The notes beneath the pieces are model-generated. The model did not search any database. It was not told the DNA's origin and worked only from the letters and a program-made list of their open reading frames with translations. Shown piece after piece: positions 1 through 6,737 of a DNA stretch of 64,000 nucleotides. Position numbers and translations under genes: made by a program. Each line of letters opens with the position of its first letter. The stretch's first letter is position 1. Source of the stretch: Myxococcales bacterium (GTDB lineage: Bacteria > Myxococcota_A > Polyangia > Nannocystales > Nannocystaceae); the NCBI GenBank assembly GCA_020633315.1, contig JACKDV010000016.1, positions 124,001 through 188,000 of the forward strand, read 5' to 3'.

Positions 1-398
1 AGCGAGAGGAGGACGGGAATGGTCGTGGTCTTGGGCATGACGTTCGGTCCTGAGGTCGAGGTTCCCCGTACCGTCGGCGGCCGGTCGAGGGCTCGAGGCT
101 CTCGCAGGGCGCCGCGGGTGGGTCGTGGTCGGTTCGTGATTTCGACCCGGCGTTCGGGCGGGACGTTTCGGACGTCGTCGACCTTCGTGATCGAGGCTCG
201 CTTCCCGTACGCGGTCACTCTCTCCTACGTCGTGCGCTCGCGGTGGTGACATGCGATCGTCGTGGGCGATCGGCTCGCCGACATCGCCTCCCGATCGCCC
301 AACGCCCAGCGCTCGGGCCCATTACGGGGCGCGCCGGGGCGAGGGATGGATGCCGCCGAGCAAGCGTGAAACCCCCGGTGTGCGGCCGGGGTCGCGGC

Positions 399-1523
399 TC
401 AGCCGAGCACGTCGTCGATCCACGACGCCACCGCCGCCGCACCATCGGGCGGGCAGGACTCGCGGGCCTTGCTGCGCATCGCCTGGCGTCGATCGGCGTC
501 GCGGAGCAGCTCGATCAGCCGAGGCATGAGTCGATCCGCGTTGCGCTCTGGATCGATCGCGTCGCTCTCCATCAGCGCGCCCCCACCCTCGACCATCGGC
601 TCGGCGTTGAGGCGCTGGTGCTGATCCTTGTGGTAGGGGTTGGGCAGGAACACGGTGGGCGTGGCGTTGGCCCAGGCCTCGGCCACGCTGCCCGCTCCGG
701 CCCGGCTCACCGCGAGCTCGGCTCCCGCCCAGGCCTGGCCCATGGCATCGAGGTAGTCGACCACTCGCGCCTGGACCCCGGCTCGATCGTAGGCGGCCTG
801 CAGCGCGGCCACGTCGTAGGTGCCGCACTGGTGCAGCACCTGCCAGGGGCCGAGCGCGTCGGCGAAGGGCCCGCGTCGCACCAGCGCCATCATGGTCTCG
901 ATGACCGAGGTGGCGCCGTGGGTGGCTCCGGTGACGAACAGCAGCGGGCGCTCGGGCGGCAGGTCGAGCGCACGCCGAGCCGCCGCCGGATCGCGCTCGC
1001 CCACCGATGCGCGCCGCAGGGGCAGCCCGATCACCTCGGCACTGGGCAGCAGCGGCGATCGGTAGGCGGTGAACACCCGCGAGCAGCGTCGCACCAGCAG
1101 GCGGTTGGCCTGACCGGGCACGCCGTCGAGGTTGACCATGGCGCGGGGCAGCCCACTCGAGGCCGCCGCGGCGATCGCCGGCCCGGACACGAAGCCGCCC
1201 GTGGCCACCACCGCCCGGATGTCGTGCTCCTGCACCAGGCGGCGGACCTGGGCCGTGCCGCGTCGCCACGCTCGCAGGAAGGGCAGGGCCTCCCAGGGGC
1301 GACGCAGGGTGGGCAGCGGACGCACGGGGCTGGCCGTCCAGTCCTCGCCCAGGCGATCCATGATCTTGGCGTCGCCCGGGCGGTTGGAGACGAGGAAGCG
1401 CACCGCGGCGTCGGGCCGCCGCGCTCGCAGGGCCTCGAGGATCCCGACGTTGGGGTAGATGTGACCGCCGGTCCCTCCCCCCGCGAACAGCACGGTTCCC
1501 TGGCCTCGTTGGTGCTTCGACAC
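399..1523 (-). CDS. MurG-like UDP-GlcNAc glycosyltransferase
   Basis: A 374-residue protein of the MurG/GT28 type, which transfers GlcNAc onto lipid I at the inner face of the membrane during peptidoglycan synthesis. Seen: the N-terminal glycine loop GGGTGGH at residues 15-21, a GGFVSGP segment, a PGQANR segment matching the MurG PGxxNR site, and a C-terminal SRAGAG...HQRLNA block that binds UDP-GlcNAc in the family. The GTG start at 1523 is preceded by a good GAGGAGA ribosome site; the frame stays open further upstream without one. The gene stands alone, outside any dcw cell-wall cluster, and the sequence is divergent. It may be a second MurG or a related glycosyltransferase with another acceptor. 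Confidence 0.8.
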   Translation of the reverse strand: MSKHQRGQGTVLFAGGGTGGHIYPNVGILEALRARRPDAAVRFLVSNRPGDAKIMDRLGEDWTASPVRPLPTLRRPWEALPFLRAWRRGTAQVRRLVQEHDIRAVVATGGFVSGPAIAAAASSGLPRAMVNLDGVPGQANRLLVRRCSRVFTAYRSPLLPSAEVIGLPLRRASVGERDPAAARRALDLPPERPLLFVTGATHGATSVIETMMALVRRGPFADALGPWQVLHQCGTYDVAALQAAYDRAGVQARVVDYLDAMGQAWAGAELAVSRAGAGSVAEAWANATPTVFLPNPYHKDQHQRLNAEPMVEGGGALMESDAIDPERNADRLMPRLIELLRDADRRQAMRSKARESCPPDGAAAVASWIDDVLG

Positions 1524-1682
1524 GGCGTCTCCTCGCGGCCGAGCCCACGGCAGGACCGGGCCGCCTCCCGCGGTTTCGCACGGTGGCCCGCCCACACCAA
1601 GAACCTCGCGAAAGCTCGGGCCCGGCGGCGTTGGGGGCCGGATGGCTGACCCGAGGGGTCCCCGGGCGGTAGAGTGGCCGCG

Positions 1683-2783
1683 ATGGGGGGCGTGCGACGA
1701 ACGAGGGGTGGGCGCTGGGCCGTGGCGCTGGTCTGGGCCGGGCTGGGCTGTGGCGACGACGGGGGCGGGCAGGCGTGGGAGCCGACGACGGGCCCCGACT
1801 CGGTGGGCAGCATGACGGACACCGCCGACACGGCCGACGAGGTGGAGACCGAGGGCGTGTGCATGCCGGGGGAGACTCAGCCGTGCCTGTGCCCCGACGG
1901 CCTGAGCCTGGGCGAGCGGCGCTGCGCCGACGATGCCTCGGGCTTCTTTCCCTGCGAGTGCTCCGCGGACGACGGCGAGGACGGGAGCACCGGCGATCCC
2001 ATGCCGCCGCTGCCCGCCGAGGTCTGCTACCTGGGGGTCGACCGCTCGGGGACGACCTGCCTGCCGCTGGTGGCCTTCTACTCCGATCTCCCGGCTGGCT
2101 ACGAGTATCCCCCGCCCATGCTCGGGGACGGGCAGGACCGTCCGCCGCTCGGGCTAGTCGACGTGCAGGCGGCCAGCGGCTCGCTGGGGCTGGCGCCCAA
2201 CTTCCAGCTCGACGAGCTCGCGCAGCCGGCCAACGGGCAGTGGGCGGTGCTCCAGCCGCACGCGGTCGAGTCGCTGCAGGCCATGCGCGATCAGGCGGGG
2301 GCGATCACGGTGGTCACGGGCTACCTCTCGCCCTCGGCCAATGCCGCGGCAGGAGGTGATCTCTACGCGCGTCACCAGTGGGGCGATGGCTTCGATCTCC
2401 AGCCGCAGGCGACCACCATCGGGGTGCTCGCGGGGCTGTGCGCCGACGAGGGCGGCATGGCGGTGGAGTTCGAGACGCACCTGCATTGCGACCTCAGCGC
2501 GACCCCGCTGGACGAGGCGTTCTTCGGGCCAGCTCCCGGTGCGGCTCCCGAGGATCCTGCGCAGGGGGCCCTCGACGCGTGGATCGAGCCCGATGGGCAC
2601 CGCTACTGGGCGCCGGCGCGGGGCTTCGACGAGGGCGAGCCGCGTCGGGTGTGGACGGCCCGCGATGTCGCGGGCACGGTGCTCATGACGGCCGAGGGGC
2701 GTGACTTCGAGCCGCCGGCGGGCACGGTGAGGCTGGAGGTGCGAGTAGGTGGTCGAGTGGAGCGAGCAATCGATCTGCCGTGA
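1683..2783 (+). CDS. Putative M15-type zinc D,D-peptidase lipoprotein
   Basis: A 366-residue secreted protein. The N-terminus has a basic, hydrophobic signal ending in a lipobox-like GLGC, then a low-complexity acidic linker and a short Cys-rich stretch. The C-terminal half carries an M15-like metal site: HQWGDGFD (HxxGxxxD) near residue 234 and an HLHCD segment near 266, matching the His/Asp/His zinc ligands of D-Ala-D-Ala peptidases. The TGYLSPSAN segment before it fits the same fold. Likely role: trimming peptidoglycan peptides from outside the inner membrane. The ATG at 1683 is chosen, but a GTG at 1674 is equally possible. It is divergent from the MurG-like gene, which fits a cell-wall theme. 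Confidence 0.65.
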   Translation: MGGVRRTRGGRWAVALVWAGLGCGDDGGGQAWEPTTGPDSVGSMTDTADTADEVETEGVCMPGETQPCLCPDGLSLGERRCADDASGFFPCECSADDGEDGSTGDPMPPLPAEVCYLGVDRSGTTCLPLVAFYSDLPAGYEYPPPMLGDGQDRPPLGLVDVQAASGSLGLAPNFQLDELAQPANGQWAVLQPHAVESLQAMRDQAGAITVVTGYLSPSANAAAGGDLYARHQWGDGFDLQPQATTIGVLAGLCADEGGMAVEFETHLHCDLSATPLDEAFFGPAPGAAPEDPAQGALDAWIEPDGHRYWAPARGFDEGEPRRVWTARDVAGTVLMTAEGRDFEPPAGTVRLEVRVGGRVERAIDLP

Positions 2784-2850
2784 GCGGGGATTTGGACTGG
2801 ACAAGGTGCCGGTGGATGGCGCAACGTCGATGGGGTCTCCCTCCGTAGCG

Positions 2851-3258
2851 ATGAGCGTGCCGCGTACCATCGTGGACTTCGAGCCACCCCACCTCGTGAG
2901 CCTCGTGCTCAACGGGCAGGTCGAGGAGGCACAGCTCGCCGAGGCCTTCGATCGCATCGAGATCTACGTGGGAGCGCTGCCGTACTACCAGCTCGAGATC
3001 CAGCTCGACGGGGTCCACGGGGCGACGCCCGAGGCCCGGCGCCTGGCGGCCGAGCGCATGAAGGCCCTGCCCGAGCGCTCGATGGCGGTGGTGGGCGGGA
3101 GCTTTGCCCAGCGTGCTCTCGCCAACCTCTTCCTCAAGGCGGCGCGACTGCTGGAGGGCCAGCGCAGCAACGACTACCGGCTGTGCAAGACCCCGGAGGA
3201 GTCGCGCGAGTGGCTGGCCGAGTGCGCCCGCGCCCGTGCGACGGGCGAGGGCGGCTGA
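2851..3258 (+). CDS. SpoIIAA/STAS-like protein
   Basis: About 135 residues. The pattern of a beta-rich start (TIVDFEPPHLVSLVLNG), an acidic helix, a YYQLEIQLDG strand and a final AARLL helix resembles the SpoIIAA-like/STAS family. Members are small cytosolic regulatory or ligand-binding domains. There is no phosphorylatable DS motif that I can point to. The start is uncertain: ATG at 2851 or 2830, neither with a clear ribosome site; the frame is open back to 2749, overlapping the peptidase gene. The tRNA cluster follows at once on the other strand. Confidence 0.55.
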   Translation: MSVPRTIVDFEPPHLVSLVLNGQVEEAQLAEAFDRIEIYVGALPYYQLEIQLDGVHGATPEARRLAAERMKALPERSMAVVGGSFAQRALANLFLKAARLLEGQRSNDYRLCKTPEESREWLAECARARATGEGG

Positions 3259-3265
3259 GCCACGG

Positions 3266-3340
3266 AGGGTCAGGCGGGATTCGAACCCGCGTGCTCCCGC
3301 TTAACGGGCGGGCGCTGGAGCCAGACTCAGCTACTGACCC
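3266..3340 (-). tRNA. tRNA-Asn (GTT), atypical
   Basis: The sequence folds into a full cloverleaf. Acceptor GGGTCAG pairs with CTGACCC, D-stem GCTG with CAGC, anticodon stem CCCGC with GCGGG, and T-stem GCGGG with CCCGC around TTCGAAT. The loop CCGTTAA gives anticodon GTT (Asn). Oddities: position 33 is C instead of the almost invariant U, the D-loop ends in C where A21 is expected, and the discriminator base is U instead of G. No CCA is encoded. It is either a divergent functional tRNA or a decaying one. Confidence 0.75.
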
Positions 3341-3347
3341 AAGGATG

Positions 3348-3420
3348 CGATCCGGGAGGGGGTCGAACCCTCGACCTGCGGGTTAAGAATCCGCTGCTCT
3401 ACCGACTGAGCTACCGGACC
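3348..3420 (-). tRNA. tRNA-Lys (CTT), atypical
   Basis: Cloverleaf with acceptor GGTCCGG/CCGGATC (one G-U), D-arm GCTC/GAGC, T-arm GAGGG-TTCGACC-CCCTC and a 5-base variable loop. The anticodon loop TTCTTAA reads CTT (Lys). The anticodon stem GCGGA/CCCGC has an A-C mismatch at its last pair (31-39), and the discriminator is G where Lys tRNAs normally have A. No CCA is encoded. Seven bases separate it from the neighbouring tRNA-Asn, so co-transcription is likely. Confidence 0.8.
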
Positions 3421-3470
3421 GACGAGGGACCCGCACGCGCGAGGGCGTGCGGATCGGGACTGGAGCGAGG

Positions 3471-3545
3471 TGCCTCGGGACGGGTTCGAACCGCCGACGC
3501 CCGCGACTTCAACGCGGCGCTCTACCGAGACTGAGCTACCGAGGC
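3471..3545 (-). tRNA. tRNA-Phe (GAA)
   Basis: Acceptor GCCTCGG pairs with CCGAGGC, D-arm GCTC/GAGC, anticodon stem CCGCG/CGCGG, and T-stem GGCGG/CCGTC around TTCGAAC. The loop TTGAAGT gives anticodon GAA (Phe), and the discriminator A is normal for Phe. Position 37 is G and 38 is U, where bacterial tRNA-Phe usually has AA (A37 carrying the isopentenyl-type modification). No CCA is encoded. Confidence 0.85.
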
Positions 3546-3609
3546 GAGGGCTGCTTCGGCCCGGCCTCGTCGTGCGACGGGCCGGGCCACGCGAAGCGCT
3601 CGCGGTGGG

Positions 3610-3682
3610 TGCCAGGGGTGGGATTCGAACCCACGTGGGACGCTTCATGAGAGCGCTGCCTCGACCGCTCGGCCACCCTGGC
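3610..3682 (-). tRNA. tRNA with CAT anticodon (Met or Ile2), atypical
   Basis: Acceptor GCCAGGG/CCCTGGC, T-stem GTGGG/CCCAC, anticodon stem GCGCT/AGCGT and discriminator A. The loop CTCATGA gives CAT, used by Met and by lysidine-modified tRNA-Ile2. The D-arm (GGCCGAGCGGTCGAGGC) has the layout usual in class II Ser/Leu tRNAs, but the variable loop is only 5 bases. Position 37 is G instead of A. The variable loop CCCAC could also pair with the 5' T-stem GTGGG, giving an alternative hairpin. Confidence 0.75.
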
Positions 3683-4158
3683 GAGGAGTGGATCGGGGAG
3701 CGGACGGGACATGTGCTCGTCGTGGGTGAGCACGCGCGCCCGGGGGGACGCAGAGGCGACGATGGGATGCGAAGGAACCATGATCGAGGGAGACGAAGAC
3801 GGTGAGAGGGGGGCCGCCGATCGCAGGGCTCGAGCCTGCGGTCGACCGACCGACGAGACGGGCACCCGCGCGACGAGCCAGGCCCCGCGAGGGCTCGCGG
3901 GCGGGTCGTCACGTCGGGGTGGACGCTCGTGTGAGCACCTCGGTGCTCTCCGTCGAAGAGGACTGGACACCACCGAGGAAGCGCTCAGCACGAGCCGAAG
4001 GCACGGCCGAGATTGGCCATGCACATCACCATCGCGGCCGCATTGGCCGGGGTGACGTTGTTGGTCGTGGTGCGTTTCATGGGTGTGTTCCGGGCGACGC
4101 CGAGGCGTGCTCGATTGGTCTATGGGATGGAGCGCATCGGGTCAAGCGATCAAATTCG
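3683..4158. other. Intergenic region with no supported gene
   Basis: No convincing coding sequence. At about 3812-3888 the minus strand holds a tRNA-like fragment: a 5-bp hairpin with a T-loop-like CTCGAGC loop and flanking GGGGCC/GGCCCC ends. The T-stem and acceptor stem do not abut as they must. A short plus-strand ORF from 4019 begins with a hydrophobic stretch but runs into the terminator and the next gene. The promoter for the tRNAs presumably lies here; I see no clear consensus. Confidence 0.4.
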
Positions 4159-4193
4159 AAAAAGTGCCGCCGCCACGATCGCGCGGCGGCGGC
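4159..4193 (-). terminator. Rho-independent terminator
   Basis: A perfect 9-bp GC stem (GCCGCCGCC/GGCGGCGGC) around a 10-base loop, followed on the minus strand by CACTTTTT. It lies just downstream of the Cys-rich lipoprotein gene that ends at 4216. Confidence 0.85.
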
Positions 4194-4215
4194 GAGGTGA
4201 TGGTGGTGATGAGCC

Positions 4216-5556
4216 TCAGCCTCCGATGGCGGCGCTGACCTCGGTGGCCGCCTGGATCGATGCGCTCAGTCGAGTGACGGCGTCGCCCATGGTGGTGGCC
4301 GCGACGGGGAGCTCCTGCAGCGCACACCGGGCCCCGAACGCGGCCTTGATGTTCACGTCGGCCGACAGCTCGGTGGTGGCGTCGAGGACCGCGGCCTCGG
4401 CCGCGCTGGCCAGGCCCCGACCTGCCTCGAGCAGCAGATCGGCTTGCGCCCTCGCAGCGAGGATCGCCGAGTAGTGCAGGCGCAGCGAGTTGATCCATCC
4501 GCGGAACTCGGCCTGGGCCGCTACGTCGCCCTCGAGCTGTGCGTTCCACTCCCAGGTGATCGCGAGCTGGGGCGGCGTGCACTCGACGCTCGCCGATGCC
4601 TTGGCCTCCACGCTCGCCTCGCACTCGGCGCTCACCGAGGGGGGATCGGCGTTACCCGAGCAGCCGGCCTCGCACTGCACCGAGCCGCCGGCCTGGGCCT
4701 CGCAGTGCGCCTCGGCCGAGGCTCCACACTCTCCCGAGGGCTCCACGTAGTCGCAGCTTCCCTGACACTGGCCGTCGCAGCTCGCCGCCACGTCGAGCTC
4801 GCACGAGCCGGTGCAGGTGCCGTTGCACTGGCCGTTGCAGGTGCCGTCGGCGTTCTGCACCGAGCAGGTGCCCTCGCAGCCGCCCTTGCAGGTGCCCTCG
4901 CACTGCGCCCCCGCGTTCAGCTCACAGGTGCCCTGGCAGGTGCCGCTGCACTCCACGCTGGGGGCACTGACCACGCAGTGCAGCTCGGCCTCGGCTCCGC
5001 AGTCCACCTGCACGCCGGCCTCCACCTCACAGGAGCCCTCGCAGGCGAAGCTCAGCTCGCCGGGATCGACCGAGGCATCGCACTCCGCCGCGGCGGCGGC
5101 CACGATCTCCACCGAGGTCTCGCAGCGGGCGGGCTCGGCCTGGACCCGCAGGCCACCGCTGACCGCGGCCGAGATGCGGCCCTCGATCGCGGCGCGGATC
5201 TCCGCCCCCGAGGCTCCCGGGGACAGGCCCACCGAGGCGGCGATCGCATCGAGCTCGCCCCGGATCGTGCCCTCTACCCGGCCGGCCTTGGCCTCGACGT
5301 CGATCACCGCGCCGAAGAAGGTGTCGATGGAGGCGATGCCGGACACGTGGGCGTTGCCCTCGAGGATGCCGCCGGCCTCGCACTCGATGTCGAGGCCGCA
5401 CTGCTCGGCGATGCGCTCGGCCGGTGAGCTGTCCTCGTCACAGCCCTGCAGCATGCCGGCGCCGAGGCCCGCGAGCAGGCCCAGGCCTGCTCCGAGGACC
5501 GGAATGCGGGCGTGGAGGCGAGAAGGGGACGATGGGGGGATCGCTGCGTGGGTCAT
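4216..5556 (-). CDS. Cys-rich repeat lipoprotein
   Basis: A 446-residue secreted protein with a hydrophobic signal and lipobox LQGC near residue 39. The middle third, about residues 185-300, is a run of closely spaced Cys motifs of the form CxGxCxGxC with Asn/Gln/Gly between them. This looks like a disulfide-rich or metal-binding rod. The flanks are Ala/Glu-rich and probably helical. No enzyme domain is recognisable. It is a single-gene unit with its own terminator. Likely an envelope or matrix structural protein; function unknown. Confidence 0.75.
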   Translation of the reverse strand: MTHAAIPPSSPSRLHARIPVLGAGLGLLAGLGAGMLQGCDEDSSPAERIAEQCGLDIECEAGGILEGNAHVSGIASIDTFFGAVIDVEAKAGRVEGTIRGELDAIAASVGLSPGASGAEIRAAIEGRISAAVSGGLRVQAEPARCETSVEIVAAAAAECDASVDPGELSFACEGSCEVEAGVQVDCGAEAELHCVVSAPSVECSGTCQGTCELNAGAQCEGTCKGGCEGTCSVQNADGTCNGQCNGTCTGSCELDVAASCDGQCQGSCDYVEPSGECGASAEAHCEAQAGGSVQCEAGCSGNADPPSVSAECEASVEAKASASVECTPPQLAITWEWNAQLEGDVAAQAEFRGWINSLRLHYSAILAARAQADLLLEAGRGLASAAEAAVLDATTELSADVNIKAAFGARCALQELPVAATTMGDAVTRLSASIQAATEVSAAIGG

Positions 5557-5696
5557 GGCTTGGGGGTCCGTGATCGGTCGAAGAAGGTGACACGCCGATC
5601 ACGGAGCAAGCCATGGGTCCAAGCGGAGGCGCCCTCGCGGTGCGGCCCGGATCACAAGCTCGCATTGCTGCCGGGGCGTGGCCGCTCGTGGGAGGA

Positions 5697-6128
5697 TCAG
5701 CCGGCCGTGCAGACGCTGAACGGGGGCAGCTCGAAGCGCTGCGGATCGACCAGGTAGTGCCAGGGTCGTGCCATCACGTCGTACACGTGATCGCGGGCGA
5801 GGGTCCAGCTCAGCGAGGACGCCTCGCGGCCGCGATCGCGACCCATGGTGGGGGCGAGGCGCGAGCCCTCGAAGCGGCAGGCAAGGGCGGTGCCGCGGCC
5901 CGAGTCATCGGCCAGCGTCACGTGGACGATGCGGCCCCCGAGCTCGTTCCGCAGCGCATCGAGCACGACGCGATAGGGGAAGCGCTGCTTGGATCGCGTG
6001 ATGGCCCGGTTGAGCAGGTCGAGGTAGCGGGCGAGCAGGGCCCGGTCCTCGTGCACCTGCGGCGGGGTGGGGTCGCCGGGCGCGGCCGTGCCGTCCTCGG
6101 CATGGAGGGTGGGGGCGTGGGTGCTCAT
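5697..6128 (-). CDS. Hypothetical protein in the signalling operon
   Basis: A 143-residue soluble protein without signal peptide or membrane segment. It overlaps the end of the receiver gene by four bases (ATGA type), so the two are probably translated together after the kinase gene. It starts with a disordered Thr/Pro-rich tail, followed by a helical segment (ALLARYLDLLNRAITRSKQRF) and a beta-rich part. I do not recognise the family. Its position suggests a partner or output of the receiver protein. Confidence 0.65.
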   Translation of the reverse strand: MSTHAPTLHAEDGTAAPGDPTPPQVHEDRALLARYLDLLNRAITRSKQRFPYRVVLDALRNELGGRIVHVTLADDSGRGTALACRFEGSRLAPTMGRDRGREASSLSWTLARDHVYDVMARPWHYLVDPQRFELPPFSVCTAG

Positions 6129-6676
6129 CGATCCTCCTGGGGCTCGAGCTCCTCGGTCGCGGTGCGCATGGCCTCGCGGGCGCGTCGGCTCATGGCATGG
6201 CCCGAGCTCGAGTCGATCCGCGGTCGGAGCTTGCGGGTCCTCCAGTTGACGCAGTGCATCGCGGCCAGGCGCAGGTCATCGGGCTCGAAGGGCTTCTCGA
6301 GCACCGCCTGGGCGCCGTGCGATCGGGCCATGCTCCGCACCTCGGCCCCGTAGGCGGTGATGACGATGACCGGGATCGTCCACTTGATCTCCGCGAGGCA
6401 GTCGAGGATGTCGAGCGAGCAGTAGCCGGGCATGCGATGGTCGGTGACGATCACGTCGGGCGTGCGCATTCCGGGGCCACGCTCCCGGAACAGCCAGTCG
6501 AACAGGTGCTGACCGTCGGGGGCCGCTCGAACCAGGAAGCCGTCGTGTGCAAACAGTGCAGCCAGGGTCTCGCGGATGTCGTCGTCGTCCTCCGCGAGGT
6601 AGATGACGGGCTGGGTGCCCTCGATGGGCAGTCCTGCGGCTCGGTACTCGTTGGGGATGGGCTGGGGCTGGAACAT
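6125..6676 (-). CDS. Stand-alone response regulator receiver
   Basis: A 183-residue protein with one receiver domain. All key residues are present: acidic cluster AEDDDD, phospho-acceptor Asp in VIVTDHRMPG, Thr in VITAYG and Lys in LEKPF. The C-terminal 50 residues are basic and contain no recognised DNA-binding or enzymatic domain. The start at 6676 has a strong AAGGAG ribosome site. It lies 61 bases downstream of the kinase-receiver-kinase gene and probably takes its phosphate from that protein or from the hybrid kinase at 11058-12773. Confidence 0.85.
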   Translation of the reverse strand: MFQPQPIPNEYRAAGLPIEGTQPVIYLAEDDDDIRETLAALFAHDGFLVRAAPDGQHLFDWLFRERGPGMRTPDVIVTDHRMPGYCSLDILDCLAEIKWTIPVIVITAYGAEVRSMARSHGAQAVLEKPFEPDDLRLAAMHCVNWRTRKLRPRIDSSSGHAMSRRAREAMRTATEELEPQEDR

Positions 6677-6737
6677 TCCGGAGCTCCTTCGTTCGTGTCG
6701 TCCCCGTGTCGTGCAAGGCACATGCCACGGCGCTCGA

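Noticed and set aside
1..398. Possible gene at the left edge (ORFs of 76-92 codons on both strands)
   Set aside because: Arg/Ser-rich translations without motifs or ribosome sites. No recognisable product.
3812..3888. A fifth tRNA-like element on the minus strand
   Set aside because: It has a T-arm-like hairpin and GGGGCC/GGCCCC ends, but the stems do not join correctly and no anticodon loop is convincing.
4019..4474. Short plus-strand ORF beginning with a hydrophobic segment
   Set aside because: No ribosome site; it crosses the terminator hairpin at 4159-4193 and runs antisense through the Cys-rich lipoprotein gene.
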